DNA from: Berghia stephanieae
Taxonomy: Eukaryota > Mollusca > Gastropoda > Nudibranchia > Aeolidiidae
Length of the DNA: 64,000 nucleotides
Reading direction: 5' to 3'
Assembly: GCA_034508935.3 (NCBI GenBank)
Contig: CM067452.1
Location: 320,131 to 384,130 of the forward strand
Shown: positions 28,871-41,449 of the stretch, one piece after another
How the letters are laid out: every line of letters starts with the position of its first letter
Position numbering within the stretch: position 1 is the stretch's first letter
Translations under genes and position numbers: made by a program
Notes under the pieces: model-generated
Told to the model about the DNA's origin: nothing
Database searches by the model: none
The model's input: the letters and a program-made list of their open reading frames with translations, nothing else

Positions 28871-29419
28871 ATAGACAGGACAATAGATAAGACAAAACAC
28901 AACAATAATGAATATATATGATGATAGCAATGAATACATGGAGGTATTTGCTACCTGATTTACTCCATAGATCAGTACATCAGTAATAATAACACTGACC
29001 CCCAGTAACTGAGATGAATTGTTTTACACTTAGAGATTTGCGCACATTTAGTGGATATTGCGCTATATAAAAAGCTCATTTTTTAAAATACAACATCTGG
29101 AAGCACTGGGTAGGTCTTATTATATATGACTCCATAACATAAATAACAATGGACTAGAAACCACGATATTATATCTCGTGTTGTACTTGTACGGTATGTT
29201 GTTTTTTATTGATAATGATCAGATATATTTTATATTGTAATGCCAAGTAATCTGCCAAAGTTTAGAAATAAAGAAAATGAACAATGAAAGCAATGAATAA
29301 GATTTGTGTTGAATCTTTACTGGAAATAGGTACTCCAAACTGACATCACCTCACAAAGTCAATCAATGTTATTATGCTGGGCGTTGGGTCTTGCCTTTCT
29401 CTCCACGTACTCTAATTCA

Positions 29420-30050
29420 AGAGATTGAAATTGTCATGCTGGGTGGGGTCTTTGACCTCCCACGCAGGAGGTCATGCTGGGTCTTCTCTCCCCTTATATC
29501 TGTTTTTCGAGTTGCTTTTTGTCTTTGTCTTGGAATGGGATGACTTAGTTTTGTCTTGGCCCTGGTTGGAGTCCTTGGAGGGTTACAGTCAAATGTATAG
29601 TTATAGTTTTGGGAGATGGTATTTTTTTTACTTGTAAATCATCTCTGATGTGTACTATTACAGTTTCTTTTTGTTATAAATATATTATATTGGTTTGTAA
29701 GCATTTGAGTGTAGTCCTCTTAGTGGGAACCTGTGCTTGTGACTGGATGAGACTTTTTGGTGACCTCAAAGTATAGGCTACTGATAGTGTGCTCTTGGAA
29801 TCTACATCTGTTCCCTATTTGAACCATTCCCCTTCTGTCTTACTTTTTCTCATCTGCTTTCAATTGTAAATCGATAACTTTTTTTTTTACCATCCCGTTT
29901 TCGTCCTTTTTACAGGTGCTGAAATGACCCAAATGCGCCATAAAACAAACAAATTGTCATGTACCAAAGGATTGAAATTGTCATGCTGAGCGGGGTTCCT
30001 GACCTCCCATAGTTGGCAGGGAGGTCACTTACTGTGTCTTCTATACCCCA
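29420..30050. repeat. Two copies of a 'ttgaaattgtcatgctg' unit
   Basis: Related blocks at about 29424-29490 and 29965-30045 share ttgaaattgtcatgctg followed by gggt-type sequence, gacctccca and an aggaggtca segment. The function is unknown. Confidence 0.5.
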
Positions 30051-30764
30051 ATACAGTGGAATTCAGATACAACGGGGATAGTGGGACTAGTAAAAAATCC
30101 CTGTTGTAGCCGAGTCCTGCTATATCCATGCATACGGAATTTGAAGCAAAGCAATTCTGAGGGAAAATTTTTAAAACGCAAGGACACGTTTCGAGTTACC
30201 TCCCTTAGTAAATAAATCGGACAACGTGACTGTGGTCCATTCCGGTCTATTTATTTATTTACTTATTTATTTTTTGTTTGTTCGTGTATTTAGCTCAAGG
30301 GGAACAACCCTTCAGCGACACAAACATGTGTTAAATCTATTTGTTGTCCTCCCTTCCTGTTAAGCTTGGCTAAATCATGGAGGGATAAACCAGCACGGTT
30401 TCATCGAACTCATTCGACTGTCCCAAATTTATTCCTTATTATTCTTTGTTATCATTTCATTCCTTCCTCGAACTAAGTTTTACACGGTTTCCTCGAATTG
30501 GTTTCACTCATCCAACATTTTAAATTAATGAAAGTTGTTTTTTTAATGAGCCCTGTGACTTCGACCGCTGATGTGTTACTGTGAAATTGTCCGCTACGTA
30601 TGTGTTCATCTTGTATGTGGATCTATCTACATTGAAGGCGTGTCTAAATACATGCACACACACACACACACACACAGCCACTCACACATCCTATCGCCGT
30701 TTCGCATAACTGACACCTCTCTGCTTTCAATGTCTGACGCCATGATTTGCTAATGATTGGCTAC

Positions 30765-31112
30765 AACGGTACGACACATCTACACATCAACAGCTTGTAA
30801 CATGTCATGTACGAGTATAAAGTTATCTCCCTCAATACGACACATCTACACATCAACAGCTTGTAACATGTCATGTACGAGTATAAAGTTATCTCCCTCA
30901 ATACGACACATCTACAGCTTGTAACATGTCATGTATAAAGTTATCTCCCTCAAGTACGACACATACACACATCAACAGCTTGTAACACGTCATGTATAAA
31001 GTTATCTCCCTCAAGTACGACACATCTGCACTTCAACAGCTTGTAACATGTCATGTATAAAGTAATCTCCCTCAAGTACGACACATATACACATCAACAA
31101 CTTGTAACATGT
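30765..31112. repeat. Roughly 60-bp tandem repeat, left part
   Basis: Units contain acgacacatctacacatcaa, cagcttgtaacatgtcatgt and ataaagttatctccctcaa. About five units precede the LINE insertion, and the array resumes at 34610-34725. Confidence 0.9.
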
Positions 31113-34100
31113 GTAATGTGTTCAGCGCTAGAAGGCTGCTGTTCAAAGAGCTCTTAAAATTACTTCATTTTACGGCTGGTTTAAGTGTTATTTCTATACA
31201 TGACGCATTTTTTGTCATATTTAGAGGATTTTGTATGACTTTGTGCTACTTTTGACGAAAATTCGTGGATTTTAAACAAGTAATTTAGCAATACTTTAAA
31301 GTTTTATAACATTTTTGCAAGGACTTTATCATCTATTAAGACCATTTTTGTTTACGTTTTACGATTTTAAGGAAAAAAACAGTGAGCTATTTTAATCTTA
31401 TTACAACGGTCGACGATGAACACCGAGAATGACAACACCTAATTATTCTTATAACTATTCACCCCAACACCTATATACAATACGACACAATTAATAATAC
31501 ACCGAATTTAGAAATAGTGAACCTTTTGAGATCTATTAAATTATTCAAGGCATACAGAAAAATAACAAAAAGAGGAAATAAAGGTGGAAGGAAACAAAAC
31601 AAAAACAAATAGAAGCCAAAGAAAACATCAAAAACAACTCAGTCAAATTAAAATGCAATAATTTAAATTCTACTAATAACAATCTAAAAATTCTAATAGT
31701 GAACTGTCGTAGCATTGTACACAGAAGAGCTGAATTCTGTGCACTCATTTACAAACATGAACCAGACATTGTCTGTGGACAAGAGTCGTGGCTAAATGAC
31801 AATATTAAGTCATGTGAAATCTTCCCCAAAGAATACGAGGTATTCCGAAATGACAGAAAACTACCTAGAGAAGAAGCAGAGGATGAAGGAAGTGAAAATG
31901 AAGACGATGAGACCAGGCGAACGGGAGGTGGAGTATTCATACTCGTTTATAGAAAGCTCACAGGCTGTGAGCAAACAAAGTTCAAAACTGACTGTGAAAT
32001 AATTTGGGTAAGCGTTAAAATCCAAGGCCATAAAAGCATCCTTGTTGGATCGTTCTACATACCCCATCGAAACTAATCTGACATCGTAGAACTGCAAAAA
32101 TCGCTTGAAATAATCAACTCAGAAAAAACTCCAAACCAAATGATTCTAACATGAGACTTTAGCTGTCCTGATATAAACTGGGACGGTTCAAAAACGTTAT
32201 CTGTCTGTCCACAACGTGCAATACAACAAAGCCTCATCGACATTACAACAGGAGCGCACCTCACACAAATTCACGAAGAATGCACACGCGGTGACAATAT
32301 TTCAGATCTTGTTTTGGTATCCAATCCATCACTGATCCATTCAACAACATCACAACCAGGAATATCAGATCATGCCTGCGTTGTTACTGAAACTACACTA
32401 AATCCCAATTATATGAACCAACCCCCAAAGCACGATACCTTTTCAAAAAGGCCAACTGGGCCGCACTACGAAAACGAATCGATGGACTGTCATCAGAGAT
32501 CACAGAACAGCACAAAAGCGGTATGGATGTAAATGAAATGTGGAGCCATTATCACTCCTGCCTACTCAGTGCAATCAAGGAGTCAATTCCCCAAAAAGTA
32601 CATAAAAATACAAGAACGCCGCCGTGGATGAACAGGAAAATACGAGCACTACTAAGATGCAAAGCAAAAGCATTCAAGCGGGCTAAACTGAGCGGAACCT
32701 GGGATATATACAAATCGTTGCAGCGTCAACGTAGGCGTGAAATAAGGCAAGCAGAATGGACGCACATTAACAATGTTCTAGAAAAAGGACTTGAAACAAA
32801 CAATACCAAGCCATTTTGGAACTACATAAAAAGCAAGAAAAACGATTCCATTGGTGTAGCCCCATTGAAAGATAATGAAACCCTGTACATTGAGGGGAAG
32901 GATAAAGCAACGATCCTCTTGGATCAATTTAAATCTGTCTTTACCCCCCATGATCCACACGATACAACCACCCCACCGACATCCATAGGTGTGACCAATC
33001 TCTTACTGATATCAGCATAAACATCTCAGCAGTTGAAAAGTTGCTGAAAAACGTCGATCCATCTAAAGCATCAGGTCCAGATAACATCCCCAACACAGTA
33101 GGTACTAAAGGAGTGTGCTGAGAGTTTGTCCCCCTCATTATGCATAATTTTCCAAAAATCGGTGGACACCGGGGTGCTCCCTAATGACTGGCTGAAGGCA
33201 AACATCGCACCTGTATTAAAAAAAGGCAACAAAAATAAAGCAGAGAACTACCGTCCAATCTCACTGAAATCTGTAATATCCAAACTATTAGAGCATATAA
33301 TCTGTAAGAACATGATGAACCACTTTGAGAACAATGACATCCTAACTGACCTGAACCACGGGTTTCGTAAAGGATACTCATGTGAAAGCCAACTCCTAAT
33401 AACTGTAAACGACCTGTTGAGACTCCAGAATGCCAACACTCAGGCAGACACCGGCATCCTCGACTTTTCCAAAGCATTTGATACTGTGTCCCACCAAAAA
33501 CTCCTGCAGAAACTAGAAAATTACGGAATTTGTGGCTCTCTACACACATGGCTTTGCAATTTCCTCACAAAACGTACCATGAAAGTAGTCCCAGATGGCA
33601 CGTCATCGGATGAATGTCCAGTCATATCAGGAGTACGACAGGGAGCGGTGCTAGGACCCATACTATTTCTTTGTTTCATCAATGACCTACCTCTACGAGT
33701 AAAATCTCAGATTATGTTATTCGCCGATGACTGTCTAATATACTGACCAATAAAATCTGCAAATGATCACAAATTGCTACAAGAGGACTTGAATAGTCTC
33801 GAACAGTGGGCTAATGATTGGGGAATGAAATTTAACGCAAACAAATGCTACATCCTCAGCACAGCTAAAAAGTACAATGAGACCTACAAGTTAAACAACA
33901 CCGTCCTGAAACAAGTCGACGACTTGAAATGGGGGAAACACATTAACAAAATAACCCAAAAGGCAAGCTCCACCCTCGCGTTTCTCCGCCGAAATCTTAG
34001 CCACGCCCCAACGTCATGCAAACAAAACGCCTACCTCGCACTTGTGAGATCACAATATGAATACAGAGCAGTTGCTTGGGACCCCTACCTGAAAGAGAAT

Positions 34101-34615
34101 ATTCAAAAACTTCAGAGAGTCCAGAGACAAGGCGCCCGGTTCATAACTGGGAACTATAAGAGAAGAACCCCAGGATGCATGACAAAAATGTTAGAAGAAA
34201 GAAATCTCATCAGCCTCCAACAAAGAAGAAAAGAAACCCATCTGTCATTCATGTTCAAGATTATAACAGATCAAATACCATCAATAAAGGCAGACTCCTT
34301 TTTCACGCCATGACCAAACAAAAGAGAAATCCGAGCACTCACTTTCGCCAACCACATAACCGAAAACCCCATTGAGAGATACGCCACAAACAATTCGAAC
34401 TGCTTCAAAATCCCACAGACAAGAACACAAAACTACAGAAATTCTTTCTTCATTAGAATTATCTCGGAGTGGAATGGGCTGGATAAACTGGTCATCATGG
34501 TACCACACCTAAACGATTTCAAGGCCCGATTGACATGGGCCCGCGCCCAATGAGGACGCCGCTGAAATACAACCAGACCATTGGTTTCTTCAGCGCCTAC
34601 CATACAGATACATGT
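31107..34615 (+). mobile_element. CR1/Jockey-group LINE with ACATGT target duplication, decayed
   Basis: The body is 31113-34609 (about 3.5 kb), with ACATGT at 31107-31112 and 34610-34615 flanking it. It is inserted in the 60-bp array. It encodes an apurinic-type endonuclease followed by reverse transcriptase, and ends without a poly-A tail. The 5' region of about 580 bp shows no ORF1. Several stops and frameshifts make it inactive. Confidence 0.9.
31660..34312 (+). pseudogene. LINE endonuclease/reverse transcriptase, broken
   Basis: The endonuclease starts near ILIVNCRSIVHRRAEF and includes IVCGQESWL and the GDFSCPDINWD-type block, where a TGA replaces the Gly codon. Reverse transcriptase blocks follow: NYRPISLKSVISKLLEHII, LNHGFRKGYSCESQL, LDFSKAFDTVSHQKLL, SGVRQGAVLGPILFL and the catalytic FADDCLIY. 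A TGA directly after this block probably replaces an Arg codon. I count at least three in-frame stops (near 32075, 32152 and 33747) and three shifts of frame (near 32425, 32985 and 33105). The C-terminal part continues to 34312. Confidence 0.9.
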
Positions 34616-34725
34616 CACGTATAAAGTTATCTCCCTAAAGTACGACACATAATATACACATCAACAACTTGTAACACGTCATGTATAAAGATATCTCCCT
34701 CAACATATCAATAAAGTAAATTAAA
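34610..34725. repeat. Roughly 60-bp tandem repeat, right part
   Basis: The array interrupted by the LINE continues for nearly two more units (tataaagttatctccctaaa, then acttgtaacacgtcatgta). Confidence 0.85.
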
Positions 34726-34924
34726 TAAACAATAAAGTTCCCATTTTTCATCCTCAAAAGGAAATTTGTATAAAGGTCTTTTTCAAGGGAAGACTGGAAT
34801 AATCCAGGTTTTAGCCGTAGCAAAGCGCCGCAAATTGAGCGAGGGAGATATTTTTTCTTCCTGAAGGCCACATAAATAACATATTCGAACTAGGTATTTT
34901 TCAGTGCATGGCAGCAGCTTCTAA

Positions 34925-35240
34925 TGGTGCTCACACTACTATGTTATGACGATCGACCCAATCGGCGAATTCCGTACCGCACTCGAGAACCGTCGCAAAC
35001 CTACCCAGAAGCTTCGTCACAAAACACCGTTCAACTAGATGCTCTGCGGTTTCAGGCCCGTTACCACAACGGGTACATATTGGACAGGTGGAAAGTCCCC
35101 ACTGATGAAGCGATTTTACCCTGAGCCTCAATACCCCACTCCCCCCTTCAACCCTCCACATAAAGTCGTTATGGCAAGGCACGGTTTCCTCCAACGTTTT
35201 CGCATGTCCCAAGAAGTTCGAGGAAACCGGTCTGGAGTGT
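34925..35240 (-). mobile_element. LINE 3' fragment (C-terminal CGNGPETAEHLV motif)
   Basis: The minus strand encodes about 94 residues ending a LINE polyprotein, with RLRVKSLHQWGLSTCPICTR followed by CGNGPETAEHLVERC. This cysteine/histidine tail is typical of several LINE clades after the reverse transcriptase or RNase H region. The upstream part is missing. Confidence 0.7.
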
Positions 35241-35509
35241 AAATACTCTATGAGCTAAACTAAGAGTGACTTTTCCCTACTATTATTTATTTGTCGTTAG
35301 AGCAGAGCCATCTTTCACTCTACACACACTATGTTATACTTATTTATCCGTGGTCTGCACTTGTCTACATATTATTGCATATCATGAATCATATTATGCC
35401 TCCTTGATGATCTGTCCCCTGTCTCCTTCATGGACCCTGAGTTTGTACGGATGTTGCTCATTGACAGGAACGTCAACATCTGACGACCACGAGCTCTGTT
35501 TCCTTCTAC

Positions 35510-35950
35510 GTAGCCCCAAGTCTTAGGCTTTCAATGTGCCCTCGTCGCCACACATGGCCAAGAAAACTCACTTGCCTTTTTCTGATGGTTTTCACAATCT
35601 GTATGGGTTTCCCTATTCTATGCAAAACTTCTTCGTTTGTTATTCTATCTGACCATAATTTGATGTTTAGCAATCTTCTGTACAGCCACATTTCGAAAGC
35701 TTCTCGGCGGTTTTGACATTCCTTGTCTAGAGTCCAGGTTTGTCACGCGTACAGGAGAGATGAGAGAATGAAATTTTGGATCACCTTATAAAATTTAATA
35801 TTTGGTGACAGAGAAGACTGGTCTTAGATTGTGGAAGATGTTCATAGCGATCGAGATTCTATTCTATTTCTACAAAACCTCTAGCAACATTCGTGATGGT
35901 TGCACCGAGATACTTAATCCTTTGACTTATTCGATTGATTCCCCTTTGTG
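35510..35950 (-). mobile_element. RTE/Jockey-like LINE fragment
   Basis: The minus strand carries IKYLGATIT, then EAFEMWLYRRLLNIKLWSD, RITNEEVLHRIG, and RKRQVSFLGHVWRRGHIE. This matches the common LINE block in which the DNA strand-transfer region ends with FLGHV-type motifs. At least two in-frame stops interrupt it. It is a different family from the 34925 fragment. Confidence 0.78.
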
Positions 35951-35959
35951 AGTTGTGAG

Positions 35960-36902
35960 GTGAAAAGATAGATCTAGATTTTGTTTGATGATGAGAGAAA
36001 CGCTTGGAAAGGCAGAGTGTGAATGAAAAAAAAAAAAAAAACAGTTGTGAGAGTTGAGTCGCTACCATCATCCGTCATGTGGCAACAGCTTGTGTATTTC
36101 AGTTTCAGTGAATCTTCCCACACTCTACACACTCCATTATATAGACGGTGCTGAATCTTGATTGCGACAAGAGAATAAATTGCGCGACGAGGAACCTAAA
36201 AGATGGGAAGTGGGGGTGATTGAGAGATAGGCTATCATTTGATTTATACTCTTTGTCTGCCCCAGTCCTGTACATCCAGGTACAGGAATGCATCCATCTT
36301 ATCCGGAATAGCTCTATCATTTAATTTATAGTCCGTGTCTACCCAGTCCTGTACATCCAGTTAGCTACAAGAATGCATCCATCTTATCCGGAATAGCTCA
36401 GGGACGGAGTGGGGGTGATTGAGAGATAGGCTAACATTTAATTTATAGTCCGTGTCTACCCAGTCCTGTACAGCCAGGTACAAGAATGCATCCATCTTAT
36501 CCGGAATAGCTCAGGCTCAGGGACGAAGTTATTTTAAACGTTTTAAATTTCTAATGATTTAGGGCAGAAAATTTGAGACCAGTCTCAGAGTTTATTTTAT
36601 TTTAACCACGAGTTCATCTATACACAGTTTATCCTTAGAAGACAGAAGTGTACATTATGGCCTACTAAGACAACTTCGTAAATTTGAAGTGGGTAGGAAA
36701 ACAATGAGACTCGTCCATAACAGTTTAGTCAAAAGCATATACTTTTACGCTGCCAGTTTTCTGGAAACCCCGTATATCGTCAGTCTCTATTCTCGATTCA
36801 TCCGATAACTGCTGACATTTTAAATACGATGGCGACGATTAGCCAATAAAAAGTGGCTGTTGCCCGGTCTGTGGTAGGTCTGTGGTCCCCACTCCCCACC
36901 GC
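35960..36902. other. Intergenic DNA with a small tandem repeat
   Basis: At 36209-36530 about three units of 90-110 bp share cagtcctgtacatccaggta and gaatgcatccatcttatccg. The rest shows nothing recognisable. Confidence 0.65.
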
Positions 36903-38703
36903 CAGGGTTGCCAGGTGATTTTTTGTCGTGGGGCCAGATTTTGACAAGAAAAGGACCAAATGATATGGTTTGGGGCCAAAATACGGAAAATGTTTACTAA
37001 ATGTTACAGAATGTATATCCGAATACAGATAATCATACAAACATGTGTGAACAATAAAGAGGAGTGAGCTTACGCGCAAAGGGGGGTCGTATGCATGTTG
37101 CCAGACTCAGATTGTACATAGCCAAAGGGTTGCCATAACTGCTCTTGGTGAAGGATGGTTGGTGGGTGGGTGCGTGGCCTTCGTGACTATCGAATAACGA
37201 AGGTCACGGTGGGTGGCCTTGGTCCACAAAGTGTACAGTTTTGCCATACCTAACTCCAACAAAATTTTGAAGTGATTACTTCCATTGTTTCAACTTGGGA
37301 CACATTTTCCTTATCACAGACCTGAGTGATCCTGTACTTTTCGACGACATCGTGGGTTTCCATAGCTCATGATACTAATTTTGTATATTTTCACCGCATG
37401 TCATTCCAATTAATCACAACTTATATGAATGAACGAATAATTCTGAAATAAAGTTCTATTTACGTTTAAATACATTCAAAGTGGAAAAGAAAATAAAGTA
37501 TTTACATTTAACTTAAATATTCGTTATCCAATCTACAGGAATTGCTGAATGCACTCTTCCTGCTGTTCCTCATCCTTCTCATCTGATTGGGTGTTACAAC
37601 ACCTTTGTGTTATGGAGTGCAATCATCTTGCTTGTGGCCACAAAATCTTTACAGCATTTGGATCGTTGCTGAAGATGAGATTTGATCCTGATTATTGCAT
37701 CAAGACAAAGTACTCCCATTCGGTTGCGGGGCTTTGTTTTTGTGGCCGTTACCAATGAGAAGACACGCCCGATGACTTCATTGCTGCTCGGAACAATGAG
37801 GCAATTCATCACATATTGACCTAGCTCTTCAAATCCAGGTGTTTTCATAACTCCAAACCAAAATTTATGGGTGTCACTTGGGAGTCCTGTGGTTTTGAAA
37901 GCTTCCACATCTGACCAGTCAATAAAAGTGAGACGTCTGTATTGATCCTCTACCAAATCTGATTTAACCAAATGAAGGAACGGTAAGCTGCTGAATGCAG
38001 GTTTGTCCACTTGGTTAAGGACTTTTGTTGGACTAAGCTGACTGAGTCCTTTGAACATATCCTTTGTCGATGGAAGTCTTAGTTTGACTTGCTCACAAGC
38101 AACTCTAACATGGACAGGCATCTTTCTTTTGTGTGACGCACCCTTTCCTCCACACTTTGGCGTTTCTGTTCATTGGCTACAAATTCCAGTACATGTTTAC
38201 TACACTCATTTGTGTACTTGTACCCAAATTCCACGAACTAGGCAGTTCCATTGTTTTTCAACCATAAAGGCATTTGGGGAGTGGGAGGGCGCGGTGTTAA
38301 GTGCCGACCGGACGCAACCCCCCTCTCAATTTCCGAACTCCAAGTCATCGCCGTCCGTTGTCAGATTCCTTGCCTCGTGGAATTAATCAGCACTCAGCAC
38401 TTGCAGAGACAGGTCGAGGAGGGTTTTGGTGCCAGATCAATGTCTCAAACACTCAAATCAGTAATACTACGGATATCGATGTGTGCATGCACATATCAGT
38501 TTTCTTGATGTGGATAAATTGAACAAAATTCATTTTGAACTAAAGGCTATGTAGTTGGGTTCGTTTGGGGCAATCACTATCCAAAAGGGGCCAAAAAAGG
38601 GCCAAAGGGCCAACTGATATATGGGGGGCCAACTGTGTTTGAAAAGGGCCAAAAATCTCGGATTTGGCCCTAAAAAGGGCAAAATGGCAACCCTGCCCAC
38701 CGC
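36895..38703 (-). mobile_element. hAT DNA transposon with 8-bp target duplication
   Basis: The body is 36903-38695 (1,793 bp), flanked by CCCACCGC at 36895-36902 and 38696-38703. Terminal inverted repeats begin CAGGGTTGCCA at both ends. The right end contains repeated aagggcc motifs. It keeps only the C-terminal part of a transposase and is therefore an internally deleted, non-autonomous copy. The 8-bp duplication and CAGGGTTGCCA termini are typical hAT features. Confidence 0.92.
37594..38121 (-). pseudogene. hAT transposase C-terminal fragment
   Basis: About 175 residues include LGQYVMNCLIVPSSNEVIGR followed by VFSLVTATKTKPRNRMGV, matching the hAT C-terminal dimerisation region (usually IPASSAAVERVFS and RNRL). 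The catalytic DDE core and BED zinc finger are absent. An in-frame stop lies upstream, so the ATG at 38121 is only the first Met of the fragment. Confidence 0.82.
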
Positions 38704-39485
38704 TCTCAACGCCCAACGCTAGTTTATGAACGAACGATAACTCTAGAAGCATTGACTGGTTGGGCTCTTCAACACTGAAGTTTAAGATGCTGAGGTCAAT
38801 TGTAGGAATGTCTCTAATTGATAATAGATAATATCGACTAAGCAAATTCATTATTAGATGTTCAATTACCGAAGTAAAATGTCGCTATAAGCATCATGAC
38901 AATATATTAGTCCTTTCAAAAGTTAAAAAGTAAACAAATGAAAAAAGCAAGATAACAACAAGGGAAGAAAATCTGGATGAATTGCCAGTATCGACGCGTA
39001 GAATTTTCAAGTACTTACCAGGCGTATCAGTAAGTACTGATATCGATTAGCGCTCATTCCTAGATGACCAATATGCCGAAAGTAAACAAACACCGAATCT
39101 GTTATATACTATAAATTATAAACAGCATGCCAATTTGTAGCTTTTTCCTTCAGAACCGATGCCGATTTGGAGAGAATTGCAGATTTGAGCATCCGCGAGG
39201 TAACTGTCTCGATGTACCATCACAATTTGATAGTCATTGTAGTAACGCAAGAAGTTGACAAAACGGTGATTATCCCCAGACGAATTTTCATTATCCCCAG
39301 ACGCATATTTGAAACTCCGCTCTTTTAAACAATTATCCACATTCCAGAATATGGAATATTTCCATATGCACATAGAAATAAGGAAAGTTAATAAAATATC
39401 TATAAAAACATAAAATTAACCAACATTAAAATCAGTTGTTACTACATATACACAATATGCGTCGACTTCGAAGTGGGTGTCATGG
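38704..39485. other. Intergenic DNA without gene
   Basis: No coding sequence is supported. A TTATCCCCAGACG motif occurs twice at 39270 and 39291, echoing the hairpin stem at 41351-41390. Confidence 0.55.
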
Positions 39486-40310
39486 TAGGCACTTTGATAA
39501 AATTTTCAAACTCAAAATATCTTGATTTGACTCAGTCAGGGGGATGGGACTTGAAAAAACATAAAATTTGATACCTTATTTGTTTCTCTACGACCTACGG
39601 TTCCAGAGTTATTTATATTTTTCTACTGAAATTTGTTGTCAACTTTACAGAGAGAATCTGTGATCTCACTGCTGCCTCAAAACCAGCATCTCGCGGCGAT
39701 CGGGAAATTTTGAGTCTTGCAGTCAACATGGCCCACTTATTGTTTTCAGTAATTTTGTTTCAATTAAAAAATAAATGGCAAGTGTTAGATATCATTTTAA
39801 AGGTCAGAAAATAAGCTTTATTTTCATATAAATCATTTTCATGTATGGAAAGTATGGAAAAAATTAATGATAAATGAAAATGGGGAAAAAATATGAGGTT
39901 TTTGTCCTAAAAAGTGGGGTAGGTGGCGGGAAAAATAAAATAATGAGCGAGTGTATCAATTTTGATGAAATTTGGCAGAGATGCTCTTCAATTAATTGTC
40001 TATCGATGTATGAAGTATAATTAAAATGTATCCATAATTTAAAAAGTTCTTATAATTCAAAAATGTATAAATTTTTATTACATAAGTTTTCTGAGAAATA
40101 CAATCAGGAATTGAGAATGAAATACACCGTTAGAAAGCTTGTTTTGTGCCCTTTATAATGATACCAAAATTAGTCACATAGGTTCACAAATAACGCCATG
40201 GTGACCAACACGGTAAAGGGTCAAAAATAAAGTTCCAAAAAACGAGTTTCACCTTACAGTGAGCCTATCGGCGGCCACTGGACTGGAGTTATCAAAGTGC
40301 CTAGTCATGG
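39479..40310. mobile_element. MITE of unassigned superfamily, 7-bp target duplication
   Basis: The body is 39486-40303 (818 bp), with 15-bp perfect inverted ends TAGGCACTTTGATAA, flanked on both sides by GTCATGG. It is AT-rich and non-coding. A related, more diverged end (ttaccaaagtaccta) lies at 43696-43710. Seven-base duplications with TAGG termini do not match a common superfamily that I can name. Confidence 0.72.
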
Positions 40311-40395
40311 TCATGGCCGAATGGTTTAGTCGTATGCCCCGGAAGTTTGACCATAATCGATGTTGTGGGTTCGAATCCTGGTAACGTCACTTTTT
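40304..40395 (+). mobile_element. tRNA-Ser-like SINE head
   Basis: The stretch catggccgaatggtttagtc, then a 30-bp variable part and gtgggttcgaatcctggtaa, resembles a type II (Ser/Leu) tRNA. The A box is TGGCCGAATGG and the B box GGTTCGAATCC. The acceptor arm does not pair and the T stem is imperfect, so it is a SINE head or tRNA pseudogene followed by T-rich DNA. Confidence 0.6.
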
Positions 40396-40486
40396 TTTTT
40401 TTTTATAATTCCGTCTTCTTTTTACAGAACGTTGAAAGGGATAAATGTCCCATCCATCCTCCCCCCACCTCTTTTTTTTTATTATT

Positions 40487-40490
<4 letters not shown>

Positions 40491-40545
<55 letters not shown>
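40491..40545. repeat. CT microsatellite
   Basis: About 27 CT units. Confidence 0.95.
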
Positions 40546-40550
<5 letters not shown>

Positions 40551-40873
40551 GTTTTTTTTCTAGTTTCTAGCAAATATATTCGTCCCCACTCCGATCTCAA
40601 ATAGTGTCTAAAAAGAATAAATAATTAAAAAGCAGACAAACAGAAATATTCAGAGAGCGACCAAATGGTCAGATAGAGGAGAGAAAAAAAAACAATAATT
40701 GTTTTAAAAATAAAATCAATAATTGTTTTTAAAATAAAAACAATTTAAGAAATTCATGCTCAGAAACGGAACATTTACATAAAGGTTTAGCAAACAAAAA
40801 ACTCTAAGGTTTAGGTCAAAATATAAAAAAAAAAAGAAAAAGAGAGATTTCCTCGGAGCAGGGAATAGCGTTA

Positions 40874-41235
<362 letters not shown>

Positions 41236-41350
41236 CCAAAACAAACAAAAAACAATAATAGATATAGAGCAAATTAAATAATGAAATAATATTATCGGAG
41301 AAATAAAAAATTCAACTGATTTTAAAAAAACTCTTGCTCGGAACTCGGAA

Positions 41351-41413
41351 CCTGTCTGGGGATAACGAATTTTTATTATCCCCAGACAGGCGTCTGGGAA
41401 TAATGACAGCCTT
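41351..41413. repeat. Perfect hairpin followed by AATAATGACAGCCTT
   Basis: A perfect 15-bp stem CCTGTCTGGGGATAA pairs with 41376-41390 around a 10-bp A/T loop. It is followed by cgtctggg and the same AATAATGACAGCCTT tail seen at 718-732. Confidence 0.65.
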
Positions 41414-41449
41414 GACAAAAAGGGAAGAGAGCTTCGTACTTCTTAATTC

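Noticed and set aside
30046-30120. pogo-like transposon end (tacagtggaattcagataca)
   Set aside because: Only one end is visible; no matching inverted end or second TA was found within several kilobases.
40304-40395. Functional tRNA-Ser gene
   Set aside because: The acceptor arm does not pair and the T stem has mismatches, although both promoter boxes are good.
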